From NCBI GenBank assembly GCA_951799425.1, contig OX637391.1:49261069-49325068 (forward strand): a stretch of DNA of 64,000 bases. Direction: 5' to 3'. The position numbers and the translations under genes were made by a program. Positions 11,701 to 23,500 of the stretch are shown one piece after another. This DNA is from Ilex aquifolium (taxonomy: Eukaryota > Streptophyta > Magnoliopsida > Aquifoliales > Aquifoliaceae). Every line of letters starts with the position of its first letter. The first letter of the stretch is position 1. The notes below the pieces were generated by a model. That model was given only the letters and a program-made list of their open reading frames with translations. It was not told the origin of the DNA and did not search any database.

Positions 11701-12541
11701 TCTTTTTGATACTCCATTGGTGTGTCTTCAAAATCACACTTTTCTTTTACATAATCATTTTCTTCAAAAAACTCACCATCAAGTTTGGATACTATACTCT
11801 CAATCATCTTCCAAACATGATTTGGAGATCTCGAATCTTCAAGATACTTCCAAATTTTCGAAGGCGTCGCCTTCTCTTTTCCATTTTTTTCTCTCGGACT
11901 GTTCTAGGCAAACCATTCTTTGACTTGTCTTCAATTACATCTCATAAATCACACCCTTTAAGATAAGAAGCAAGAGTAATCTTCGTTCTCTTGTACTTAG
12001 AGAACATCATCTTTTCACACCAAAAAATACATATCTGGTGAATCTTCTATGATCATACCAATTTTTTGGAATTATTTCAATATTACTTTTGTTGAAAAAA
12101 ATCCCTCTGATACCACTTTGTTGGAATCAAGGGAACTAGAAATAAAATTGAAGGAAATGGAGGAGAAATAAAAAAAAATTCATTTAAGTTGATTACAACC
12201 ACAACTTAGACTCTTCACAATGTTCACATACTCACTCAACTCAACTCTACTTACTTCTAACATTAGGTCACATACCCTATTTATATAAATCATACATATA
12301 ACTCCTAATATTACATTAAAGTACACGTACCTCCACTTGCTCTTGTAACCACTAAAACATTAAGACTCACTTTCTCCGCTATTAGGAGAATTAACTTGTC
12401 CTAATTACTTTGGTCTCCCCCTACTTGAATATTGATGACCCACTAACAATCCTTATTAAGACACCTTAATAATATAATAAAACTCTAAAAAACAAGTTTA
12501 TTTTCCAACATTGCATACCCTCTTACAACTTAACCTCCACC

Positions 12542-12572
<31 letters not shown>

Positions 12573-13329
12573 AAAAATGTTCAGTTCAAATATAGCCACA
12601 TAATCCCAATGTAATGCAGAACTTCAGAGAAAAATTGCCTCACAACCCCAACTTTGTGCCTTGCACTATGTAGCATTAAAACATTGTGCACAGAAAACCG
12701 CATAAAAACAATGTCCCCATCCAAAGGTCTGACAAGGGCAAGAATTGAGAATGCTAAAACACCATAATAAAATTCAATGACAATCAACTAAGCATGTTTT
12801 TCAAGCCTACATTTTCTTTGGTTGCAAAACTAGAACTGAACAATGAATAGTGCCTATCTTTTACTCCCTAAATAAGGCCAAGTGTTCCACTGATTGCCTA
12901 TCTTTTACTGCCAAAATTTCCACCCATAATCAGTTCCATGATCTAATTCAAACATAAACCTTCCATAGCAAGAGACAACTTATAAACAATTTCTACATAC
13001 GACCCAAAACAATTCAAATGCAAAAAAATGCAAACACAAAATCTAAACCAACCAATGAAAAAATTAAAAAAAAAAAAAAAAAACCAGTGAACATTGAAAC
13101 CGAAATTTGAAGAAAGACCCATTACCCAAAACCGATGTGACAACACCTCAGCCGAGGCCGAGCGTTCATCAGTGCCTGGGTCTAAGAAATTGGGATCATC
13201 AGCACAAGTTGCCTCTGAGGAGAGCCGAAGAGCCAAAGCCAACTGTAACTGGTAGCTCTCTTCGGTCTGCTGTGCCCAGCTCTTGTAGGACACCGTACCC
13301 ATTTCATCCCTCACAGTCACCGTAGCCAT
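8690..13329 (-). CDS. CTR1-like: CTR1-type Raf-like protein kinase, N-terminal half (gene runs off left edge)
   Basis: Four exons (13126-13329, 9228-9529, 8998-9142, 8690-8793; 755 coding bases, about 251 residues) join in frame through GT..AG introns of 3,596, 85 and 204 bp. The product shows the EDR1/CTR1 N-terminal domain: ESYQLQLALALRLSSEA (about 24-40), SHRFWVTGCLSYYDK (about 64-78), GFYLIHGMDPYVW, RALLFKVLAD and PCRIAKGCKYC. CTR1 proteins are Raf-like MAPKKKs acting as negative regulators of ethylene signalling with ER-bound receptors; the kinase domain would lie in exons left of this window. The ATG sits in a strong context (GCCATGGCT), with an in-frame stop upstream. Only about 23 residues precede the conserved domain, whereas CTR1 itself has a much longer N-terminus, so this could be a divergent paralogue or lack an upstream exon. 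No stop or frameshift seen. Confidence 0.88.
8998..9142 (-). CDS. CTR1-like: CTR1-like exon 3
   Basis: Acceptor CATAAG, donor GTAATC. Encodes GIASTGEDCLENRW, VIPIGRLSVG and HRALLFK. Separated from exon 2 by an 85-bp intron; the phase (2+1) fits. Confidence 0.88.
9228..9529 (-). CDS. CTR1-like: CTR1-like exon 2
   Basis: Acceptor GCAACAG, donor GTGAGT. 302 bases encoding VTGCLSYYDKVRDGFYLIHG, the IEVVLVDKSRDPGLREL segment and KEVVDHLAELVCKRLG, the core of the EDR1 domain. Confidence 0.9.
9867..11037 (-). repeat. 3' LTR, carrying a Helitron-like insertion
   Basis: Matches the LTR at 12064-12510 on both sides of the insert at 10102-10845; internal landmark CATACCCTATTTATATA is shared. Confidence 0.82.
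10102..10845 (+). mobile_element. Putative non-autonomous Helitron
   Basis: The uninterrupted LTR copy reads AATATTACATT. Here the same site is split precisely between A and T by 744 bp that begin TCTATATCTATATC and end CATGCAATGCTAG, with no target duplication. An A|T target, a 5' TC and a 3' CTAG are Helitron hallmarks. The expected 3' hairpin is weak, and no Rep/helicase is encoded. Confidence 0.6.
11038..12063 (-). pseudogene. Internal charged-protein ORFs of the LTR element
   Basis: Two consecutive minus-strand open frames (11577-11807, 76 residues; 11187-11564, 125 residues), plus an upstream stretch to about 12009 broken by a stop and a frameshift, encode a Lys/Glu-rich protein. Pieces such as KWYLED-like and HVWKMIESIVSKLDGEFFEE can be read. 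I recognise no domain; position suggests a degenerate gag-like product. Function not assignable. Confidence 0.5.
12064..12510 (-). repeat. 5' LTR of the non-autonomous LTR element
   Basis: 447 bp; partner of 9867-11037. It contains an internal CTCTGATACCACTTTGTTGG stretch that mimics a primer site plus LTR end (see rejected items). Confidence 0.8.
12540..12577. repeat. Homopolymer pair (C)23(A)15
   Basis: A run of C followed directly by a run of A just outside the LTR element; length is uncertain in any assembly. Confidence 0.85.
13126..13329 (-). CDS. CTR1-like: CTR1-like exon 1 (start codon)
   Basis: 68 codons from ATG at 13329 to donor GTAATG. Encodes MATVTVRDEMGTVSYKSW, then the conserved ESYQLQLALAL and CADDPNFLDP motifs. 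A short upstream ATG at 13334 overlaps it out of frame and stops after five codons. Confidence 0.9.
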
Positions 13330-14910
13330 GGCATCCTCCTCTGTGTGGTTTGTTGTCTGTTTATCGGGAAAGAGGGGGTGGAAGTGGAAAGTGATGGGGT
13401 CCTCTGGTGGTTAGTGTTTCCATGGAATATTTTGAGCAATGACTTGAAAATTTGATTTAATCTATCTCTATGGTTGATTTAGTAATGGGTTCGAAATTAA
13501 TATTTATGATTATGATTTATTAATTTAATATATCAATTTTTTAAATATAAATTACATTTCTATAATATTTGACTTGGTGTCTTAAAGTGGAATGTAATAA
13601 TGTTTGCTCGGAAGTGTTGTGTGTGGAATAGTTTTGGACCAATGAGAGAGAACTGAGATGAATACTTTTTGGAAAAGATAAGGTTGTCTGTATTGGACAT
13701 GATGCACTGCACCAGTCTACATGCATTGAACTATTTGGTGGAGCGGGTGTATTGTCAACTTCAATAACGTATTAGAGAGTATATGAATCCTAATGATAGT
13801 TTCCATGAATCTCGTTGACACCCAATATATATATTAAACATTCTCAAATATATGTCTTTGATAGGACCGAAGAAGGATTAATTGAAGTGTACCTAAGTTG
13901 GTTCGAATATCCCTGACTGTTGAATTCAAGGAAAAAAAAAAACACCATGATATATATGTTTGGTGCCCACCCTATTATTTCCATATAGATCTATACCTAA
14001 ATTGCTATGGCCACATTATGGACACTATTCAAACATGTTCAAATAAATTTTGAATGCACAAGAGTCATTTTATAATTTCTAATAAAATTACATGATCTTT
14101 TTGTTATTGATTGCAATTTGTTCTTTCGAGAATATAAGTTTGTGTTTGGTTTGTAACTAAATGTTTAGGATTATTTTTAGTATTTTAGGGTCTCTACAAT
14201 TCAGTTGATTTGCATATTTTTTTTTATTTTTTTTTGTTTTATACTCTTAATTCGAATGTCAAATTACTTGGAATTTGCATATAATTAGCATTTGTTTGCA
14301 TGGTGTTAGACCCGAACATGAATTGCACAGCATTTCATGAGTATTGGAGAGTATAGTATAATTTTTAATAATAAACCTTAAGAGTTGAAATAGAAGATGG
14401 CAAAGTGTTTGGGTATGATTTAGTATGTATTGGAAATTAAGTGTTGTGTATGTTAATAATTAAGAAAAACAAAAGGGACTTAAGTGTAATTAAATAAAGT
14501 TTGGGGTGAATCATGAAGAACACCTGTCATTTTCTCTACCCATTCTTGCCTAATATCTATGTCTAAGACTAAAGGGAAGATATGTATTTATACAGTCACA
14601 CACACATGAAACCGGGAAGAACTTGAAGAAGGTGAAGCTCTACGGCTGGGTGCCAATTATATCCTCTATTTTTAGTTGGTAGTCTTTCAAGTTAAGCCTG
14701 AGATTAGTTTAAACTTCTTCTTTTGGATATGCATTGGTATGAATTTTTGCTTATTAATCTAGCGGGGTAATATGTTATATACCTTGGGTGGAGTTTGAAT
14801 CACAAAGAAAAAACTTAGGGTTCTTCTTAGGCGTTGGGGAGATGTTGGGTATGAGGGAAGAGGTTGTAGGAAAAGCTTGAATCCAATTATACGACAAAAA
14901 CTCATAAATG
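13330..14910. promoter_or_regulatory. Presumed promoter/upstream region of the CTR1-like gene
   Basis: AT-rich, no coding region recognised. The first few hundred bases right of 13329 would hold the promoter of the minus-strand gene; I could not single out a TATA box with confidence. Confidence 0.4.
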
Positions 14911-15045
14911 AACCGGTACAAGTGGTGTTGTTCCGGTACAAAAACATTATGCTTGAGGGTGAACCGGTATAAATGAAGTTGTATCGGTATAAGGGTATTC
15001 TATTTAGGAATGAACCGGTACAAAAGTGAAGAACTGGTATAAGTT
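14911..15045. repeat. Cluster of GAACCGGTACAA-like motifs
   Basis: Variants of AACCGGTAYAA occur at about 14911, 14932, 14963, 14983, 15013 and 15033, spaced 20-30 bp, in otherwise AT-rich intergenic DNA. Confidence 0.6.
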
Positions 15046-15490
15046 GTACATGTACAAAATAATAGGTGCAGATTTTTGCACAGTCCAGCTTGAGTTCCCG
15101 TGGGAGAATCGCGATTACTTTCTCTAGAAAATTTTGATTGATGCATCATTTTTTTGGTAGAACTTAGACTCTTAGATACTTCTAACCATATAAGGTACAA
15201 CACCTAATTCTATTTGTGTGAAAACTAATAGCAGTTAGAAGTGGACTGAAATTTTGTGACTGATGAGCAGGCGTCCAGCTTAATTTTTTTTAGGAAAAAT
15301 GAGTTGACTTTTCACATGGGAATCCGACTATAGCTAATGACATATAGTTGCAAAGCTTGGAAAGTCTACTTTAAGATGACATAGGTTTCACTGTGTAATT
15401 CAAAGTACATGGAGAGTTTTAACTAGGAGATTAATGGTTGGTCAATCTAACCAATAAATGTCAACATGAAAATTAATGTGTTTATTTGTA

Positions 15491-15627
15491 GGAAAATTCT
15501 ATATAACTCAAATGAAATCCAAAAGTTAAAAGTCAAATGCATATCATCCCTTGGACGAGTGTGGGATGGATGATATGCATTTGAGTTACAACTTTTTTGG
15601 TTTCATTTGGGTTTTATAGCATTATTC
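15491..15627. mobile_element. Foldback MITE, Mutator-like
   Basis: Almost the whole 137 bp is one imperfect inverted repeat: AACTCAAATGAAATCCAAAAG on the left pairs with CTTTTTTGGTTTCATTTGGG on the right, and GCATATCATCC with GGATGATATGC, around a loop of about 17 bp. A perfect 9-bp duplication TTATTTGTA (15482-15490 and 15628-15636) fits Mutator-like elements. A transcript would fold into a long hairpin. Confidence 0.85.
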
Positions 15628-15779
15628 TTATTTGTATAACCTAATCTAAGGTATTAATTTATGTTATATCACTAAGGTAGGGGTGGGGAATGTACTAATT
15701 CAAGTATAACCAAGCATCCACACATGTGCATTTATGACATAATGCATTTGCGGATGATACTCACATGGATCTTATGACG

Positions 15780-16605
15780 ATGTGTGTTAGGTGCGGAGGC
15801 GACGACGTCGACGTCGATTCTACCTAAGGTTTCACCGAGAGATTGATTTTGGATTTAGAGTTGAACCAAAGGTGAGTGTATATATGAACTCATATTGATT
15901 GAAAACTTGATTGATTGTTTATTAGTTATACTTATGTATAAATGTTGGATGTGATTTGTGGTTTATGATTGTTTTACTTGGATAGTTGTTTGGTTATGGG
16001 CTCTAGTACTTGTTATGGTTGTTATGTGCTTACCAGTAGTAATGGTTGCTGAGACTCATGTGCATAATCGTGTAGCGATGTGGTTGCCGAAACTCTTGGG
16101 TGGAAACGGGTAGTTAATTTTCGCCGAGACTTCCGAGCGATATTGGATAGTTGAATATTGGTTTCCACTTTTATCATGTGAGACTTATTTATAATTTCTT
16201 TGTGCTTATGTGTTTTCTTTCTATATGTCTCGAATATACTCACTAAGCGTATGGTTAGCTCACCCCCTAACAGATGTTTGATTTCAGATGTTCGGAAATA
16301 TAAGACAATCAACTGAGCAGTCTGACTTGGCGTAGAAGGGTTGATGTAATTCTATACATTATGTCATGTGTCATATTGTACATAGTTGTTAGGATGTTTT
16401 GAGGGTGTGATGCCCTAATGACAGGTGTAAACTTGGTTATGTACATATGTCAATGTTAATACCAAGTTTTTGGGTTATGGGAATGGATTTGATTATCCTT
16501 GCTTAAGTGGTATTAATTTGATTTTTAAATTTTGAATAAATAGATATCAAGTTAGGTCTACCCACACCCTATTTCTTTCTTGGGATGGGGTGTGACACAT
16601 ACGAT
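15780..16605 (+). repeat. Probable Ty3/gypsy LTR fragment
   Basis: Contains the chromovirus-LTR-like stretch CACTAAGCGTATGGTTAGCTC followed by CACCCC and a CAG-ended segment (about 16240-16290), then a GC-poor tail ending TGTGACAC near 16597. No partner LTR located. Confidence 0.4.
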
Positions 16606-16989
16606 CCAGCTCTAATATCCGCATATCATCTTGTTTTTATAGACATAAAAATTGAAACATAGAATTAAGGGCCCACCACCCTAAGTGAAATTCTTGGCTC
16701 TGCCCCTGCAATTGTATAGTTATGCTTATGAAGTTTGGCCCAACAATAAACATTAGAGTTTGGATCCTATTATCATTTGTCGAACAAATTATCGTCCTTG
16801 TAAATAAAATAGAAAAAGATACTAAACAAGATTCAAAATAATAATTTCAATATCCCTCCACCCAAATCACTGCTCAAGTGAGCCTCTAATGGAGACGGTA
16901 GGAACTTATAGGATGTAAGATTAAGCATATAACACTCGAATATTGAAGCAGGATATGAATTTGCTCGGCAGCACACTATTTAGTTATTC

Positions 16990-17270
16990 ATGGGAGTCGA
17001 GTCCACTACGGATGTAGATGACTAGCTCATCTTGACTTCACCAGAAGGTATTGATCTTGAATACGCCCTGAGATTTGACTTTAAAGCCTCCAACAACGAA
17101 GCAAAATATAAAACGCTAATTGTTGAGCTCAGACTGACACATTCTATGGAAGCTTAGTAATTATTAATTCACAGTGATTCCCAACTGGTGGTGAGGCAAG
17201 TCGAATCTGAATACAACACAAATAAAGAAAGGATGGCAGCTTACCTAAAGGTTGTCAATGATTTGTTGGG
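16990..17270 (+). pseudogene. Ty3/gypsy RNase H fragment
   Basis: Plus-strand reading gives LTSPEGIDLEYALRF, SNNEAKYKTLIVELRL, HSDSQLVVRQV and KERMAAYLKVVNDLL, the plant gypsy RNase H signature (NNEAEY and HSDSQLV motifs). Stops after DVDD and after HSMEA show decay. No other gypsy domain nearby. Confidence 0.8.
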
Positions 17271-17591
17271 AATAACAAGAAATATTTTTACTTGCTTTAA
17301 ATAGAGCACAAAAGATTATTTTTGAATACTGTACTGACGGTGGATCCAAGAGCACCTTTTTAAATCACTTTCACATGTTGAAAATCACAAATATTTTGGG
17401 AATTTGCGCCATTAACTCGACTTGTCATCAAAGGACTGGGTTGGAGCCAAAGGAAACAGATGCAAGAAGTGTAAACTCCGCTAACAAATCTTGCTCTCGG
17501 ATAACTTTTAACTCCTGTTATTTTCATATGCAGGAGGACAGTTAGTTATGCTTCTTCACAATTTTACTTGCTTGACACAACCAACAGCAAA

Positions 17592-17615
17592 CCCCCCCCG
17601 GGGGGGGGGGCGGGG
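17592..17615. repeat. C-run/G-run
   Basis: Eight C followed by eleven G, one C and four G; a small perfect GC palindrome in AT-rich DNA. Confidence 0.8.
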
Positions 17616-18299
17616 CCATCAAAGAGAAAGCAATGCTCATCACTTATAATTATCAGTGAATGTTATGTGATTATCATCTACTTTTTCTGTCGATGGTACA
17701 ATATGATTTATCTATAGTTATATAATTGGTACAAACTATTCACATAATTTAGAACTAGTAATATATACAAAAATCTCTGAACTATCTACCTAAATCTCCC
17801 ATATTTCTTATAGCATGTACTTATACTCTCTCAGTTTTTTAACTGCTGAAAGCATTCCATCCTGTGTGAGGAGCACATATTTGGAGTGTGACTACTTATT
17901 TTTCTGATTATCTTTATTTCTGATTTGCAATTTTTATAGCCCAAATACTTGTTGCCACGCTCCAATTTTTATTAAAGTGTGATTTAATAAAAACTAATAT
18001 TTATCCCAAAATCTTTTGCCGGTGTATAATAATAATTGAATGAAATGAAACATTTAGTTGAATCAAAACATACTTCGGGAAAGTTTCATTTGAAGAATGG
18101 GCTTCCAACCAGCTAGTAAGAGCCTATCTCTGTGAGAGCATAACATAATTCAAACTAACTAAAAATCTACAATATGCACCCATCAAAATATAATACGAAT
18201 AAATTCAGGTGGCAATTAGAGGCCCAAAAAGTCCTCCTAAACTCAGATACATCCAATACAAATATATACATAAACTTAATATCCAAAGTCATAACTTTA
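17616..18299. other. Intergenic, nothing recognised
   Basis: AT-rich sequence with short open frames only. Confidence 0.5.
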
Positions 18300-20088
18300 C
18301 ATTATAATACCCAAAATAATAATCCCTCTATGGGATGATCAAGTGTACGCCACAAGTGTCTCAAGACAATCTTTTCAAACACAATGTTTGTGTGTTGACA
18401 TTTCTACATAAGTTTTAAATGTAAATACAAAAGGACTCCAAAAGTGATTCTTTCTAGTCTAAGCTCCCACAAGCATTCCAGCACCTATGCCCCACGATGC
18501 ATGCTAATATCTGAAAGTATTAGTAAAAGATGAGCAACCACAATCCAGTAGGGTAATCCTTTTCCCAAGCATGTACAAAATTTTAAATAACAATATTTCA
18601 CAAACCATAAAAAAAAGTAATGAAAGTTTTTTCATAATCAAGTATAAGTACAAGGTAATAAGTAGAACATTTACGAAAATCTCCAATCAGTTGAAATATA
18701 CCAGTTATAAATAAAAAATTTATATATTTGATGCCAAACCATTATATAACAAATACCATAGATGCCTCAAATAAGGACAATATAATCAATCAAACAACAA
18801 TTCACACATGAACCATTTCCGGGGAACCTTTTGGATCTTGCAACCTAAGATCTCATCGCCCTTCCTACTTTTCAAGGGAGGCGTGTAAGGCACAACTTGT
18901 GACACCACATAGGCCATCACCGAATAACTAATCCCCCTAAGACGAGTAGCTCCCTTGGCAACCCACTTAGTGAGCCACAATCGTTTATTAATCCTCTGCT
19001 TGTCATTATCGTGCATACACTTTTCAAAAATTATTATTTGTTATATTCATAAACCCTTTTAAAAACTCATGTCATAGCATTGACATTTTATCAAACATAT
19101 AGTAGGGGCTTAAAAACTCAAATTTTGTATTTTCAAAGCAACAAAACAATTTCCAAGAGAATAAGTCATATATATTATGTACAAGATCATAACATACTCC
19201 AAAAGCCCAAATCATAAGTTTAATCAAATACCCATAACCAAAATCAAACTAGGGTTTCAAACCTATAATATTAAAATCATTTTTATGCATGTAGGTTCAT
19301 AATTTATGGCATACCGAACATTAAATCAAAATTTATAACAATCATTTTGCCATCAAACACATATTAAGTTTTAGCTAAAGAAAATACATAAGATGCACAA
19401 CGTAAATGCAAGAAAGAGAAAAACCCTACCTAGGAATCAAAAATTCCAAGCCAAGTTCCTAGAATTCCCAATCAAAGCCCAAGCCTTAAAAGACCTTCTT
19501 CTTCCTTATTCTCTTTCCCTTTATCTTGTTCTAAAGTTCTAAGAGTGGTATTAGGTGAGAATGGTGAGAAATAATGGGTGAAATGGGCTGAAAATGTGGT
19601 TTTATAACCAGAAATTCCCTTCTTTTACTGTTCACAGGTAAAAAAAATGCATTTTTCCTCTAAAATTACGATTTTGCTCCTAAACATCTTCAATTTGATC
19701 CCTATGACTACCCTAAGATTTTTCGATGTTCTGAATTCATTTTTAATGTTATTTTAACCTAAAAACATTAGTTTTATAATTTATCTCAAAACCAAAGTCA
19801 ATTTACACCCGAAACACCAAAATTACTATTTTACCCCTACAAACCGCTATATGAGGTAAACGTCTATCCCAATGTTTCTTGACCTCACAGATGCAATGAT
19901 AATGTTATTTTGTCCTAAAAAAATTAATACATTTACTTAGTTACCTTATCAATCTTAAGCACCTCAAAAATTAAATTTGACCTTACGCAATTATTCTTTC
20001 AATAACAATTCGAAGTTTCTCTCATCAATTTAATCATTTTAAAAATATTAACAATTTTTTATATTTATATGAAACCCGAGATCTCACA
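18300..20088 (-). repeat. Possible gypsy solo LTR
   Basis: On the minus strand the segment opens TGTGAGATCTCGGGTTTC (from 20088) and continues through long AT-rich sequence with gypsy-LTR character. The left boundary and target duplication were not found. The minus open frame at 18786-19016 has no known domain. Confidence 0.35.
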
Positions 20089-20280
20089 CCTGTGGGAGCA
20101 GAGCACGTCATTTGACTTGGGGAATAGCCTGTCAAAAAAAGCATAGGTATATAAGAGTTGGACTTAAGTAATCTAATTAGTGGCAGCATAGCTTAATTTG
20201 AAAAAACATACACCATTACCTAATTAAAACCAACTGCACTTACATTCTGCACAGCATAGAAACAAGGATGACAGTGTCAT

Positions 20281-20518
20281 TCAGCACTGCATAATTCTCT
20301 TTGTTTTTCTAGAGAATTTTTTTACAAGGGTTCTGTCAGCAAATGTTAAAGGGAGTTCTTCATCAGTGGGGTCTCTTTCATGAGACCAGCCTTCCAAACC
20401 ACTCTCCTTTTTTGAGCTGCCTTCTATGGGTTCACCAGGTGAGCAGGGTTCTTCTGGTATATTCCGATACAAGTGTTTCAAAATGAAAAGAGCGGTATCA
20501 TTATCCCTCCAGTAGTTT
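20281..20518 (-). CDS. SGR2: SGR2 terminal exon (exon 14 of those visible)
   Basis: Acceptor TGTGCAG, then [20 protein letters not shown], an acidic tail [13 protein letters not shown] and stop TGA at 20283-20281. Supplies the last DDHD aspartate. Confidence 0.93.
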
Positions 20519-23500
20519 CTGCACAGTTACGACAGTAGAAAAGGATCTTCATTAGTTATATCTAATGACCTCATTATTGACATAACATTTCAGCTCAAGC
20601 TACCACAATCATCTAATCCTTCTATCCATTGATGAGATGAAAAAAAATCTCAGAAACAAAACTATTGACTAATTTATGCCACAAGAAGTTCTATATCACC
20701 TGAATTAGAGGGCATGCTAATGCTGCATTGGTTTGGAATCAGAATAATCAAATTCAGCATCAACATGGTCTCAAAGCTCAAATGACTATAAGCTTCCTAG
20801 ATTGTAGCTTAATTAAACAACGATCTAAGATATAAGTGTCTGTTTAACAAATAAAAGATGGGATCCACTGGGATGTTTTTGGGTCAATTGAAGACTTCAT
20901 GACAGCACCATTATGGCAGTAGCAACATGGTCAAGTTGACCAACCTTAACTCTGTACCCAAAAGTTGCATTCACATGGGTGACAAATGCTTTTTCATGCG
21001 GAACTTTACACTCCACAAATTGACTATGGTGTTCTATCCTTCGCGACACAATAGAAGGAAGAAGGAAAGAAAGACATTGCAAGAAAATAAAGTAAAAGAG
21101 AACGAGGCAGCGGTAGAAGACCAAAGGTCTATGATTTATCAAATATACTGAACTCAAAAATGAGTGGGCTGCTGAGAAAAGAATGAAAAGAAACAGAAAT
21201 ATATGATCACAAATGGGTAACCGTTAGGGTTCACGTTTTGCACAATCTGAGGTGATGGACAATAAAAACCCAGTTGAAGTATCCTAACAAAACACCTTGT
21301 TAAATGGCTATAGCATTTTAGTTCAATTAACAAACAGGAGGGGGGCTCACACAGCAATGTTGGTTTCTTTCACAGCCTTTCATCTTTAAAATATCGTGAA
21401 AGCAGTAAAAATATACAAGTTTTACAAATAATGGCTCTATGATCACCAATAGTGCATGATTGTGCACAAACTATGGCCACTTTCGGCATAGGGAGGATAA
21501 AACTGTGAGACTTTCGTAAGCATTACCAAAACATCATTCAATACATGGATAATTACATCGTTCTACATTGTCAAAACATCATTCAACACATGGATAATTG
21601 CATCCATCTCCCTTGAGGGTTTTAACGACATAATATGGTCCCTTTCAAGTATGGAAAATAAAAACGCCAACCTGAGGTTTGGCTTTTTTTGTAAAATATA
21701 GCCCCTAACTTTGGAGTTTGTTTGAGAAACTACCTACTTCTGATGAAGTTGCATATTTTTAAATTCATAAACTAGCCATAGAATATTCAAACAAAAAACT
21801 GCAACAAAAGCCTAATATATCTTGTTAGAGTTCTTATTTTTATATTGTTAGTAGTTATCCACAATATCGGCTTATTATGAATAAGGAGGTGTAGCGCAAT
21901 ACAACCTACACACTACTAATTATTTTCTCTCCGCCTCTTCTTCGTCTTTTCTTTCTCTTGCTTTCTCTAACACTAATATTACCTTTGTTGTTTCAATTTA
22001 ATATTTGAGCAATCGCTTGAGGCTAGATAACATCGGAAAATATTGTAGACAAATCTGGGATCACATCTCAGTTGCAAGCATCCCCTGTCAGAGCATGACT
22101 TCAGCATGACATTAACAGTTTTTGATCATAGGAACCAACTCCTGGTCCAAAATTTCGTGATGATATTCATGGTGATTTTTTTTTTTTAAGTCATCTGAAT
22201 AGAGTTTTTGTATTTTTGAAAATTTTCGAAAAAAATAGGATTATTTTTCGATCCGCTAATTTGGCCCTCTTTCTGTCTGATTTGTTGTTTGGATCTGAAG
22301 TGTTGGGGTGCGATTTGGCCCTAGGAGGAGTTTTTTGAGTAGCCCATCTCACTTTGATGGATTTAACAAGCCCTCTGTGGATGGTCAGCTTGCCTGAAAT
22401 CATTGAACAGTGTTCGGTACTGTTCCAACACTGTTTGGTGCTTGTTTTAACTTTTGGGTATTTGTTTTGGGGATCTTCTGGTGTGGGTAGTGCTCTATTG
22501 TAGTTTTGTGAACTCTACCGACGCCGTTTGTGTATTTGATGGTGTTTTTGGCAATGTGTTTTTGTGCGATTTTGGTGGTTTTTAAGTACGATTGTGGTTG
22601 CTTGTGGATTCTCTATTTGTTTTCATTCTCTACTACTGTTTAGTTGGTTATGGGTTTCTTTATGGCAACGTAGGACCATGTGAAGGATACTTCAGTGGAT
22701 GATCAAGCCAGGTTCATTCAGTGGACGATCAAGTTCGATAGATTACTTATGTCAAATTGAATAGGACTAATGATTCCTCACTCGGTCAAGTTTATTTTTT
22801 TGGGATATTCTCGTACTTAGAAAGATTATCGCTACTATGACCTTATTTCTCATCAATACTATGTAAGTGCTTATGTTAACCTTTTTTGGGTCATCTTCCT
22901 TCTTTTATACATTAGGAGATACTCTTGCCCCATATTTAGTAAGCTCTTGTTGCATGTTGTACCACAATGTATATATTCTTACTTCCTGATTACTACTCCT
23001 ACCTTGCCAGTTTATCATCGTTCCAAGAACAGACTGAATGTTCCATATGCTCCAGCTCCACAGCCAACACCTGATTTTACTAAGGCTTTGCCCTTTGAAT
23101 TGTCAACTAGTTCATCCTCATTTAATTTGCCTATTGCATTGAGGAAAGGTACTGGTACTAGTACTAAGCATCACATTTATAATTTTGTTTCTTTGCATCG
23201 GCTTTCTTCATTCTTTTTCTGTTTTGCATCGACTCTATATGCTATGTTTGTTCCTAATTCCTTGAAACAAACATTGACATCTCCTAGTTGGAAACCAACT
23301 ATGGACGAGAAAATGAAAGCCTTTCATAAGAATCGGACGTGGGACCTTATTCCTCTTCTTTTTGGTAAGTAGCCAGTAAGTTGTCGTTGGTTGGGTCTAC
23401 ACAGTGAAGTATCATCCTGATGGTTCAGTTGAATATTTGAAGGCACGCTTGGTTGCCAAATGTTACACCTAGATATATGGTGTGGATTACTATGAAACTT

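Larger units (their letters stand above)
9867..12510 (-). mobile_element. Non-autonomous LTR retrotransposon without pol
   Basis: Flanked by a perfect 5-bp duplication TTGCA (9862-9866 and 12511-12515). LTRs are 9867-11037 (about 427 bp without the Helitron-like insertion) and 12064-12510 (447 bp), with TGTTGGAA/TTCCAACA ends. A primer-site-like TGGTAT lies just inside the right LTR (complement near 12055-12060), and a purine tract AAAAAGAGGTGGGGG adjoins the left LTR (complement 11038-11052). The internal region is only about 1 kb and has no protease, RT or integrase, so the element must have relied on another element's enzymes. Confidence 0.82.
9530..13125 (-). other. CTR1-like intron 1 (3.6 kb)
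   Basis: Starts GTAATG at 13125 and ends GCAACAG at 9530. Most of its length is the LTR element 9867-12510. The parts 9530-9866 and 12511-13125 hold no recognised gene. Confidence 0.85.

Noticed and set aside
12100-12125. A primer-site-like TGGTATCAGAGG followed by an LTR-like end at 12119
   Set aside because: The similarity of the two repeats continues left to 9867 and 12064, and the TTGCA duplication supports those outer ends, so this lies inside the LTR.
20897-21357. Open frames on both strands that might be SGR2 exons
   Set aside because: The exons at 27861-27907 and 20281-20518 join directly in phase (GAHT/NYW), leaving no room for another exon.
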